This document shows, one piece after another, positions 1 through 6,683 of a DNA stretch of 7,080 bases. The notes under the pieces were generated by a model. That model was not told the DNA's origin, made no database searches, and saw only the letters and a list, made by a program, of their open reading frames with translations. How positions within the stretch are numbered: position 1 is the stretch's first letter; each line of letters starts with the position of its first letter. Position numbers and translations under genes: made by a program. This DNA is from Haloarculaceae archaeon (lineage in GTDB: Archaea > Halobacteriota > Halobacteria > Halobacteriales > Haloarculaceae), in assembly GCA_018609945.1 (NCBI GenBank), contig JAHENO010000022.1, positions 1 to 7,080 of the forward strand. The letters run 5' to 3'.

Positions 1-574
1 CGCAATCGCTGCGCTGGCACTCGCCACGGTGCCTGCCGTGCTCTTTGCGGGACTGCTCGGGTCGATACTCCAGAGCAAGGGCGGGGACCCCGAACCGCCG
101 GGGTTCGGGCTGCGGTCGCTGCCGGTCAGGACCGGCGCCACAATATTGGTCCTGACCGCCGTGTATCTCGTCGGACCGACCGTGGTGTTGCTCGGCACCG
201 TCGTGGCGCTCCAAGACGCGGGGGGCGAGGGCATCGGGCGGACCGGCGTCGCCATCGCGGGAACGAGCGCCATGGTGCTCGCCCTGGCGCTGGGCTACGC
301 ACTCCCTGCCGCGCTCGCAGCGGGAAGCAGGGACGGACTCCGGACCGCATTGCGGGTCCGATCGCTCCCCGGGCTGCAGAGCGGCGCGTACTTCGCGGCG
401 TGGGCGGGTGCGGGGGTGCTCGTCGTTCTCGGCTGGACCGCACTCGGCGTGGCCGGAACGGGGACAGTCCTCGCGGTCCTGGCCGCGTTCTGGTTCGCAT
501 ACACGCACCTCGCTGCGGCGCGACTCGTTCACGAGGGCGTCGCGCGAGCGACCGGCCGGGGGCGGGACCGGTAG
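1..574 (+). CDS. Small multi-pass membrane protein, DUF4013-like (5' end outside window)
   Basis: The reading frame is open from the first bases, so the gene almost certainly starts upstream; the GTG at 29 is only an internal candidate start. It ends at the TAG at 572-574. Four hydrophobic segments are visible, at roughly bases 137-211, 245-322, 389-454 and 458-522, with short loops. A Gly-Asp-Pro-Glu-Pro-Pro-Gly-Phe stretch lies before the first of them, and an Ala-Ala-Arg-Leu-Val-His-Glu-Gly stretch follows the last. From memory this pattern (a G-D-x-E-P-P-x-F motif, then paired membrane helices, then an aromatic-rich last helix ending near A-A-x-L) is that of the haloarchaeal DUF4013 membrane proteins, whose function is unknown. 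The conserved Trp usually found after the P-P-x-F motif is not obvious, so the assignment is tentative. It converges on the ABC ATPase gene with 26 bases between the stops and has no evident link to sugar transport. Confidence 0.75.
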   Translation, partial: AIAALALATVPAVLFAGLLGSILQSKGGDPEPPGFGLRSLPVRTGATILVLTAVYLVGPTVVLLGTVVALQDAGGEGIGRTGVAIAGTSAMVLALALGYALPAALAAGSRDGLRTALRVRSLPGLQSGAYFAAWAGAGVLVVLGWTALGVAGTGTVLAVLAAFWFAYTHLAAARLVHEGVARATGRGRDR

Positions 575-600
575 GGCGACTGGCCGCCGTGACGTGACCG

Positions 601-1749
601 CTATTCGGGCCCGATTTCGGCGACGTCCTCGCTTTTCACTCGCCGGTTGTGCAGTGCCCGACCGCTCGTCCGGTCGAAGACGTGGATGGCGTCCTCCGGG
701 ATGTGGGCCACGACCGACTGGCCGGCCGAGATCTGTCGCATCCCGCCGGTCGTCGCCACGAGCGTGTTCGTCTCCGTCGCCTCGTCGCCGAAGGTCAGGT
801 AGACGGTGTTCTCGTCGCCCATCGGTTCGACGACGTCGACGGTCATTCCGAAGTGATGTTCGTCGGTCACCGAGCCGCCGATCTCGACAGCTTCGGGGCG
901 AATTCCCAGCACGAGTTCGCGCGTGCTACCGAGGTCAGCCGCGACGTCGTCCGAGATGGGGTACTCGAAGGCCGCTGCGACCAAGGTTCCGTCGCGGTGC
1001 TCCACGTCGAAGAAGTTCATCGCCGGTTCGCCGAGGAACCCGGCGACGAAGCGGTTCGCGGGTTCGTGATAGCACTTGAGGGGCGTGGCGACCTGCTGGA
1101 GTCGCCCGCCGTCGAGGATCGCGATCCGGTCGCCCATCGTCATCGCCTCCGTCTGGTCGTGGGTGACGTACACCGTCGTCACCCCGAGGTCCTCCTGGAG
1201 ACGCTGGAGTTCCGTGCGCATCTGTGCCCGGAGTTTGGCGTCGAGGTTGCTGAGTGGCTCGTCCATGAGGAACACGGCCGGGTCGCGGACGATCGCCCGG
1301 CCGAGGGCGACCCGTTGCTGCTGGCCACCGGAGAGTTCGGTGGGTTTGCGGTCCAGCAACTCGGGGATGTCCAGCAACTCGGCTGTCTCCTCGACGCGGC
1401 GCTGGATCTCGTCGTCGGGAAGATCCGTCGATTCCTCCAGCCCGAAGGCCATGTTCCCGCGGACCGTCATGTGGGGATAGAGGGCGTAGGACTGGAACAC
1501 CATCGCGATGTCCCGGTTCTGGGATTTGACGTCCTCGATGGACTCCCCGTCCAGCCGGATCGTGCCGCTGGTGACCGATTCGAGGCCGGCGACCATCCGG
1601 AGGGTGGTCGACTTGCCACACCCCGATGGCCCCACCACGACGACGAACTCGCCGTCGTCGATCGAGACCGAAACGTCGTCCACGGCGACGATCTCGTCGT
1701 CGCCGTCGTGGAATATCTTCGTCAGCGAATCGAGTTCGAGATCAGCCAT
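601..1749 (-). CDS. Sugar ABC transporter ATP-binding protein (MalK/UgpC type, CUT1 family)
   Basis: This is the energising subunit of the sugar importer; it acts as a dimer on the cytoplasmic face of the two permeases. All nucleotide-binding motifs are intact: Walker A GPSGCGKST (residues 40-48), Q-loop Gln86, signature LSGGQQQ (139-145), Walker B with catalytic Glu164 (VFLMDEP, 159-165), D-loop SNLD (167-170) and switch His197. After residue 235 comes the C-terminal region typical of MalK/UgpC, including LGIRPE at 281-286, which corresponds to the TOBE/regulatory part. The length of 382 residues is normal for the family. The ATG at 1749 is supported by a strong Shine-Dalgarno 7 bases upstream. 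It is the last gene of the block and is separated from the preceding permease by 114 bases, while the other transporter genes are tightly packed. CUT1 ATPases are sometimes shared between importers, so it may serve more than this one; that is inference. Substrate cannot be read from this subunit. Confidence 0.95.
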   Translation of the reverse strand: MADLELDSLTKIFHDGDDEIVAVDDVSVSIDDGEFVVVVGPSGCGKSTTLRMVAGLESVTSGTIRLDGESIEDVKSQNRDIAMVFQSYALYPHMTVRGNMAFGLEESTDLPDDEIQRRVEETAELLDIPELLDRKPTELSGGQQQRVALGRAIVRDPAVFLMDEPLSNLDAKLRAQMRTELQRLQEDLGVTTVYVTHDQTEAMTMGDRIAILDGGRLQQVATPLKCYHEPANRFVAGFLGEPAMNFFDVEHRDGTLVAAAFEYPISDDVAADLGSTRELVLGIRPEAVEIGGSVTDEHHFGMTVDVVEPMGDENTVYLTFGDEATETNTLVATTGGMRQISAGQSVVAHIPEDAIHVFDRTSGRALHNRRVKSEDVAEIGPE

Positions 1750-1756
1750 GGGTGTA

Positions 1757-1761
1757 CCTCC
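1757..1761 (-). promoter_or_regulatory. Strong Shine-Dalgarno for the ABC ATPase gene
   Basis: On the minus strand GGAGG (followed by T) lies 7 bases before the ATG at 1749-1747, matching the CCUCC tail of archaeal 16S rRNA. It fixes the ATPase start. It is the clearest ribosome binding site in the window, and it stands at the end of a 114-base gap (1750-1863) in which I see no convincing TATA element. This fits an internal gene of a polycistronic mRNA that must recruit ribosomes by itself. Confidence 0.7.
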
Positions 1762-1863
1762 GCTCTGAGCGTGGCAATGTGCTACTGGTGGACGCGCCGG
1801 GGACTTGATTCCTCCGACGCGATCCCGCGCGGTTCCGGACGCCGATCGGGGGCGGGAGGTGGG

Positions 1864-2853
1864 TCACGTCGCCACCCCCTCTGCGAACTCGTCGCCGAAG
1901 GCGATGTACACGGCGAGGGTCGGCAACGCCGCGAGGAACGCCCCGGCCATCCGGAGCGCGAAGTCGGTGCCCTCCTGTGACGTGCCGAGACCGGCGAGGA
2001 TCAACACGACGGGTGCGGCCGCACTCGACTCCGTGGCCACCAGCACCAGCGTAAAGAGGAGGTCGTTCCAGATCTGCGTGAACTGGTAGATCAGCACGAC
2101 CGCGAACATCGGCGTCGACAGCGGCAGGACGATCCGGCGGTAGACCCGCCGGAGCGAGGCCCCGTCCAGCCGCGCGGACTCGATCATCTCCTCGCTCATG
2201 TTCTTGTAGTAGGAGCGAAAGAGGATCGTACAGATCGGGATGCCGTAGGCGACGTGCGTGACGATCAACTCGACGATGCCAACGTAGTCGTCGTTGATCC
2301 CCAGCGCCCAGACGAAGCCGAGTAGTTGGTCCAGCGGAACGACGTTCGACCAGAACTGGGTCAATGGGATCAGTACCGCCTGGTAGGGGATGAAGATGCC
2401 GGCGACGAACATCGCAATCACCGCCACCTTGTAGCGACCGCTCAGGTTGGTCGTCGTGAGTCCGTATGCCGCCAGACTCCCGAACAGCGCAGAGATGATC
2501 GTCGCCGGCACCGCGTAGAGGACGCTGTTGCCGACGCCGCGGATCAGGACGTCGAATGCAGTCTGCCATTTTTCGAGTGTGAAGCCCTCACCGGGCAGTG
2601 CGAACGGGGCAGTCTCGGTGACCGCCTGCGTGGTCTTGAAGGACGTGACCAGGCCCGTCTCGATCGGCGTCATGTAGAACGCGACCAGCGCGAGCAGGGT
2701 CACGTACAACCCGACGCGGCCGGCGTCGACGCGCGCGAGTCTGGCACGCAGGCCCGTCCTGCCAGTCACAGTGCCGCCGTCCGTTCTCGCGGAAGCCGTG
2801 CCCCCGCTGTCGGCGTCCGTCGCGACGGACGTCTCCCCGTCAGTGTCAGTCAC
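1864..2853 (-). CDS. Sugar ABC transporter permease (MalG type, CUT1 family)
   Basis: This is the second membrane subunit of the importer, 329 residues. I chose the GTG at 2853 because it overlaps the stop of the upstream permease gene as GTGA, a usual coupling arrangement. The frame stays open much further upstream, but there it only shadows the upstream permease gene. The first 45 residues are hydrophilic and rich in Asp, Thr and Gly, ending in a basic patch. Hydrophobic segments follow at about 47-66, 104-130, 142-164, 190-211, 247-270 and 300-320, giving six helices. The EAA loop that docks on the ATPase is at 225-244 (E-S-A-R-L-D-G-A-S, ending I-V-L-P). The aromatic-rich Y-Q-F-T-Q-I-W-N-D stretch (256-264) is typical of MalG-like subunits. 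The C-terminus stops at EGVAT and lacks the G-A-V-K-G tail common in this family, a small deviation. Family assignment is secure; substrate is inferred from neighbours. Confidence 0.93.
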   Translation of the reverse strand: MTDTDGETSVATDADSGGTASARTDGGTVTGRTGLRARLARVDAGRVGLYVTLLALVAFYMTPIETGLVTSFKTTQAVTETAPFALPGEGFTLEKWQTAFDVLIRGVGNSVLYAVPATIISALFGSLAAYGLTTTNLSGRYKVAVIAMFVAGIFIPYQAVLIPLTQFWSNVVPLDQLLGFVWALGINDDYVGIVELIVTHVAYGIPICTILFRSYYKNMSEEMIESARLDGASLRRVYRRIVLPLSTPMFAVVLIYQFTQIWNDLLFTLVLVATESSAAAPVVLILAGLGTSQEGTDFALRMAGAFLAALPTLAVYIAFGDEFAEGVAT

Positions 2854-3893
2854 AGATTCCCCCTCCGGTACTGGTAGACGAGATACGGGCCGATGATCGA
2901 GAGCGCCATCGCGAAGAGGATGATTGCGATCGCAGCCCCGAACGCCCAGTTCTGGTTCGAGTATGCTTCCCGGACCATCTTCGTCGCCAGGATGTCGGCG
3001 CCGTTCGGCGGCCGGAAGTTCGACACCAGCGAATAGAGGAAGTCGAAGGCCTTCAGCGCGAACACCATCAACACGACGGAGGCACTGATCGTCGCTCCCT
3101 TCAGCTGGGGGATGATGACCCGCCGGTACATCCTGAGTGTCGAGGCGCCGTCGACCTTGGCCGCCTCGTAGTGTTCGGACGGGATCGCGCGCAGGCCAGC
3201 CAGATAGACGACCATCGCGTAGCCCGAGAACTGCCAGACCAGCGCGAAGATGACCGCCCACAGCACGATCGAGGAGTTCCCGATCCAGTCGATCGGGCCG
3301 ATCCCGAACGTGCCCAGCGCGATGTTGACGACGCCGTTGTTGAAGTTGTACATCCACAGCCAGAACTGCGCGGTCACGACGAACGAGAGGCTCATCGGGA
3401 GCAGGTAGATCGTCCGGAAGGTGTTCTCGAAGCGGATGCCGCGGTCGATCAGGATGGCGAGTGCGAGCCCGATCACGAGCGTCGCCGACGTGAACGCCAC
3501 GATAAGGATGAAGGTGTTGATCGTCGCGTCGATCACACCCGAATCCGTGGCGGCCCGCACGTACATCTCGAAATCCAGGTTCCCGTAATCCGGGGCCTGG
3601 GCGAACCCCTGGTAGTCGGTCAGTGATATCAGCAGGTTCCAGACGATGGCGCCGTAGACGAAAAGCCCCATCAGCAGGAATGGGGGAAGCCAGAAGGGCA
3701 GCGATTCGACGAAGTCACCGCCGAACCGGTCGTCGAGTGACTGGCCGACGCGCTCGATCGGACCACGGCGCTCGCGCCGGGTTCCCTCGGTCACCGTCCC
3801 GCCATCCGGCCGGGCGTCGGTGCCCGTCGTGTCCGCGGTCGTGTCACTGTCGCCGCCAACGGCCCTGCGGAGGCGTGAGACGATCCCCGGCAT
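2850..3893 (-). CDS. Sugar ABC transporter permease (MalF type, CUT1 family)
   Basis: This is the first membrane subunit of the importer, 347 residues, starting at an ATG 12 bases after the stop of the binding-protein gene. Its last codons overlap the next permease by four bases. A hydrophilic N-terminal tail of about 65 residues (Asp/Thr/Gly-rich, then Arg-rich around 39-48) precedes six predicted membrane segments near 67-91, 126-149, 159-181, 207-231, 265-288 and 317-340. The cytoplasmic EAA loop is at 243-262 (E-A-A-K-V-D-G-A-S, ending V-I-I-P), with the invariant Gly at 249. This is the MalF/UgpA pattern without the large periplasmic P2 domain of enterobacterial MalF. The long charged tail is not needed for the core fold and resembles the tail of the partner permease (both contain D-G-G-T-V-T). 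It is co-transcribed with the binding protein by position. Confidence 0.94.
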   Translation of the reverse strand: MPGIVSRLRRAVGGDSDTTADTTGTDARPDGGTVTEGTRRERRGPIERVGQSLDDRFGGDFVESLPFWLPPFLLMGLFVYGAIVWNLLISLTDYQGFAQAPDYGNLDFEMYVRAATDSGVIDATINTFILIVAFTSATLVIGLALAILIDRGIRFENTFRTIYLLPMSLSFVVTAQFWLWMYNFNNGVVNIALGTFGIGPIDWIGNSSIVLWAVIFALVWQFSGYAMVVYLAGLRAIPSEHYEAAKVDGASTLRMYRRVIIPQLKGATISASVVLMVFALKAFDFLYSLVSNFRPPNGADILATKMVREAYSNQNWAFGAAIAIILFAMALSIIGPYLVYQYRRGNL

Positions 3894-3905
3894 GTGCGCC
3901 GTCGG

Positions 3906-5231
3906 TCAGATGGCGTCCATGAAGCCGGATGTCGCCGCGTCGACGTTGTACGGACCGGTGAACTCCGAGCTGATGACGTCGTTGAGGGCAGTCATCTTCT
4001 CGCGCTCGACTGCCAGACCGTGCTGGAGTGTCGGCGGCCGGGCCTCAGCGTTGGCGAAGTCCTCGGCGGTCTCCTGGAGGAACGGCCCGAACTGGTCCAT
4101 GCTGACGTCGGTCCGGGTCGGGATCGATCCCTTGAACTGGTTGAACGCGATCTGGGCGTCCTCGCTGCCGACGAACTCCAGCCAGGTCTTCGACGCCTCC
4201 GGGCTCGGGTTGTTCGAGGGGTAGAGGAAGGAGTCGAAGTGGAGGGTGTACATGCCATCTGTCCCGGGGAACGGGACGAAACCCCAGTCCTCGTCGTACG
4301 CGAAGTCCTCGGCGTTCCGGTAGGCTCCGGCGGCCCAGTTGCCCTGGTGGATGAACGCCGCCTCGCCGTTGATGATGTTCTCGTTCGAGCCAGTCAGTCC
4401 GATCGTGGAGGCGTCGTCGTTGATGTAGTTCTCCAGGACTGTCGCCGTCGTCTCGAACGTCGCCCGGACGGAGCTCTCGTCGCCGTCGCCGCCGATGAAG
4501 TTCATGTAGGCGTCGAAGCCCTCCTGGCCGAGCATCATCGCGGCCCACAGCTGGGTCGTCGTCCAGGTCCCCTGCATCCCGTGGGTCATCGGGATCTTGT
4601 CGGTCTCGGTCGCGACCGTATCCAGCGCGTCGGCAAAGGCCGAGACACTGTCCAGCGAATCCGGATCGACGCCCGCTTCCTCGACGACGTCGATGTTGTA
4701 GAACAGGCAGTTCAGCCGGTGGGAGCCGAGGGGGACAGCCCTGAAGCTGCCACCCTGCTTGTGGAGGTCGACCGCCTCGTCGACCATCACGTCCTCGAAG
4801 CCGGCGTCCGCCCAGACGTCGTCGACGGTGCCCAGCGCACCCTCGTAGCGCAGGAGGTTCGGGCCCGGCCAGTTCGCGAAGGAACTCGGCGGGTCGCCGC
4901 TCTGGAGGCGGTTCGCGACCACCGCGTCGAGGTTCTCGTTGCCGCCCCCGCCGATCGGGTTGAACTCCGTCTCGATGTCGGGGTGCTGTTCCTCGAAGAC
5001 CGTCGTGAGTTCCTCCGCAGCCTTCGCACCGTCCCCGCCTGTCCACCCGTGGAGCACTTCGAGTGTGCCCATGGAGCCGCTCCCGCCGTCGCCGCCATCA
5101 CTACCGCCGTCGCCGTCGCCACCGTCGCTGCCATCGCCACCGTCGCCACCCGAACAGCCAGCGAGCGCCACTGCAGAGGCGAGTCCAGTTGCCTGTACGA
5201 ACCGTCGCCGCGAAATCGAGTCGTCCATCAT
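3906..5231 (-). CDS. Tat-exported sugar-binding lipoprotein of the ABC importer (CUT1, family-1 solute-binding)
   Basis: This is the extracellular receptor that captures the sugar and delivers it to the two permeases. The N-terminus is a textbook haloarchaeal Tat lipoprotein signal: twin arginines in S-R-R-R-F-V (residues 7-12), a short hydrophobic core, then the lipobox L-A-G-C with Cys26 as the lipid anchor. Residues 27-53 are a Gly/Asp/Ser linker made of GGD and GSD repeats. The mature domain starts near 56 with L-E-V-L-H-G-W-T-G-G-D, followed by a Gly-rich G-G-G-G-N at 94-98 and S-G-D-P-P at 111-115. From memory these features recall the glucose/galactose-binding CUT1 receptors (GtsA/TtGBP-like), so a hexose-type ligand is plausible but not proven. 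Total length is 441 residues, normal for the family. Two ATGs are adjacent (5231 and 5228); I took the first, and a TATA element about 34 bases upstream places the transcript start within a few bases of it. The gene lies 178 bases after the dehydratase and 12 bases before the first permease. Confidence 0.93.
   Translation of the reverse strand: MMDDSISRRRFVQATGLASAVALAGCSGGDGGDGSDGGDGDGGSDGGDGGSGSMGTLEVLHGWTGGDGAKAAEELTTVFEEQHPDIETEFNPIGGGGNENLDAVVANRLQSGDPPSSFANWPGPNLLRYEGALGTVDDVWADAGFEDVMVDEAVDLHKQGGSFRAVPLGSHRLNCLFYNIDVVEEAGVDPDSLDSVSAFADALDTVATETDKIPMTHGMQGTWTTTQLWAAMMLGQEGFDAYMNFIGGDGDESSVRATFETTATVLENYINDDASTIGLTGSNENIINGEAAFIHQGNWAAGAYRNAEDFAYDEDWGFVPFPGTDGMYTLHFDSFLYPSNNPSPEASKTWLEFVGSEDAQIAFNQFKGSIPTRTDVSMDQFGPFLQETAEDFANAEARPPTLQHGLAVEREKMTALNDVISSEFTGPYNVDAATSGFMDAI
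5073..5153 (-). repeat. Low-complexity Gly/Asp/Ser linker repeat inside the binding protein
   Basis: These bases encode a run of GGD, GSD and GDG units (residues 27-53) directly after the lipobox cysteine. The DNA is an irregular triplet-based repeat of GGN and GAC codons. Such acidic flexible spacers are usual in haloarchaeal lipoproteins and hold the binding domain off the membrane. Length may vary between strains through slippage. Confidence 0.7.
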
Positions 5232-5257
5232 TAATCCACTGGACCCTCACGGTGGGA

Positions 5258-5267
5258 GATTGATAAA
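5258..5267 (-). repeat. Direct repeat copy 1, covering the TATA box of the binding-protein promoter
   Basis: TTTATCAATC on the minus strand is present here and again, identical, at 5375-5384. In this copy it includes the TATA element and is immediately followed by TCTCCCAC, an octamer that also recurs at 5400-5407. Confidence 0.55.
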
Positions 5268-5275
5268 TATTCGGT
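5261..5275 (-). promoter_or_regulatory. BRE/TATA promoter for the sugar-binding protein and transporter operon
   Basis: Reading the minus strand, ACCGAA (5275-5270) is directly followed by TATTTATCA (5269-5261), a good match to an archaeal BRE plus TATA box. The TATA centre lies about 34 bases before the ATG at 5231. Archaeal transcription starts about 25-27 bases after the TATA centre, so the mRNA would begin near 5239 with a leader of fewer than 10 bases. Near-leaderless mRNAs are common in haloarchaea, and there is no convincing Shine-Dalgarno here. Confidence 0.6.
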
Positions 5276-5305
5276 ACTATTGTAGTGAAACTTCAAACTC
5301 AAACC

Positions 5306-5350
5306 GGAAAATTGCCTAATCGACCCGCTGTGTGTTGCCGCCGTTGGGTC
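5306..5350 (-). terminator. Weak candidate terminator after the dehydratase gene
   Basis: On the minus strand GACCC (5350-5346) can pair with GGGTC (5326-5322) across a 19-base loop, and a short AATTTT tract follows at about 5312-5307. The stem is only five pairs and the T-tract is short, so this could be chance. It is placed where a signal separating dehydratase from transporter transcription would be expected. Confidence 0.2.
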
Positions 5351-5374
5351 TGCGGTCGGATTATTCTGTGGCTT

Positions 5375-5384
5375 GATTGATAAA
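5375..5384 (-). repeat. Direct repeat copy 2, possible second distal promoter
   Basis: This is an identical copy of TTTATCAATC (minus strand), preceded by an A/T-rich stretch. If it works as a TATA box, transcription would start near 5354 and give the binding-protein mRNA a leader of about 120 bases. The match to BRE is poorer than in copy 1, so a regulator site is an equally possible reading. Confidence 0.4.
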
Positions 5385-5409
5385 GTAGTATTTACGTGAG
5401 TGGGAGACC

Positions 5410-6561
<1,152 letters not shown>

Positions 6562-6581
6562 CTGTGTCCGTCTAGCACTCC

Positions 6582-6598
6582 GCCCTTGAAGGCCCTTG
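6582..6598. repeat. Tandem GCCCTTG direct repeat upstream of the dehydratase
   Basis: GCCCTTG occurs at 6582-6588 and again at 6592-6598, a spacing of exactly 10 bases, about one helical turn. The first copy overlaps a CCTT-G-AAGG palindrome (6584-6592). The repeat lies 21-37 bases before the dehydratase ATG, where a core promoter or operator would sit, but no standard TATA box is visible here. It may be a regulator site or chance in GC-rich DNA. Confidence 0.35.
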
Positions 6599-6621
6599 TC
6601 CAGCGGGGCCGGCGCTGGGAG

Positions 6622-6638
6622 TCCGTGCCGGGCACGGA
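6622..6638. promoter_or_regulatory. Perfect 7-3-7 inverted repeat, candidate operator in the divergent region
   Basis: TCCGTGC (6622-6628) and GCACGGA (6632-6638) are exact reverse complements around a 3-base centre. The site lies 60 bases from the dehydratase start and 45 bases from the GTG of the divergent ATPase gene. Symmetric sites of this size in a divergent gap usually bind a dimeric regulator. If the AT patch at 6651-6658 serves as TATA for the dehydratase, the palindrome would sit on its transcription start, a repressor-like position. No regulator gene is in the window. Confidence 0.45.
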
Positions 6639-6650
6639 ACACAAACCGCG

Positions 6651-6658
6651 GAATTATT
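6651..6658 (+). promoter_or_regulatory. Weak TATA-like patch of the divergent region
   Basis: GAATTATT is the only AT-rich patch in the 122-base divergent gap. Its centre is about 29 bases before the GTG at 6684, near the spacing of a leaderless haloarchaeal promoter for the MoxR-like gene. Read on the other strand it could also act as a distal TATA for the dehydratase. The match to consensus is poor. Confidence 0.3.
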
Positions 6659-6683
6659 GCTGATGCGCCCGAGAGAGGGAGAC

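Larger units (their letters stand above)
5232..5409. other. AT-rich intergenic region between dehydratase and binding protein
   Basis: This 178-base stretch is clearly AT-richer than its surroundings and encodes no plausible protein. It contains a promoter for the binding protein (5261-5275) and a decamer repeated 117 bases apart (5258-5267 and 5375-5384). It also holds a short inverted repeat ACTA-ttg-TAGT just upstream of the promoter (5276-5286), a doubled GTTTGA on the minus strand (about 5290-5305), and a weak hairpin-plus-T-tract candidate (5306-5350). Together these suggest that the transporter genes have their own promoter and are not expressed only by read-through from the dehydratase. 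Confidence 0.6.

Noticed and set aside
575..600. Terminator between the convergent membrane-protein and ATPase genes
   Set aside because: The 26-base gap has a GTGAC doublet but no T-tract or stable stem on either strand, so no terminator can be supported.
649..1980. A 443-codon open frame on the plus strand opposite the ABC ATPase
   Set aside because: The minus strand has every ATPase motif; the plus-strand product is a low-complexity Asp/Arg/Val-rich shadow that runs on across the intergenic gap.
2854..3357. N-terminal extension of the second permease by 168 residues in its open frame
   Set aside because: The extension lies inside the upstream permease in another frame and is Arg/Gly-rich without membrane segments; the GTGA overlap at 2850-2853 gives the natural start.
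5073..5153. Possible tandem repeat array or CRISPR-like structure
   Set aside because: It is the coding sequence of the Gly/Asp/Ser linker after the lipobox, with irregular triplet units and no spacers.
3894..5234. A 446-codon open frame on the plus strand opposite the binding-protein gene
   Set aside because: It mirrors the codon positions of the real gene in GC-rich DNA, has no recognisable domain, and the opposite strand encodes a complete Tat lipoprotein with all family features.
6562..6642. A 27-residue N-terminal extension of the dehydratase
   Set aside because: It is basic, unlike the acidic protein, runs through the palindrome and the repeat, and similarity to DgoD starts exactly at the ATG at 6561.
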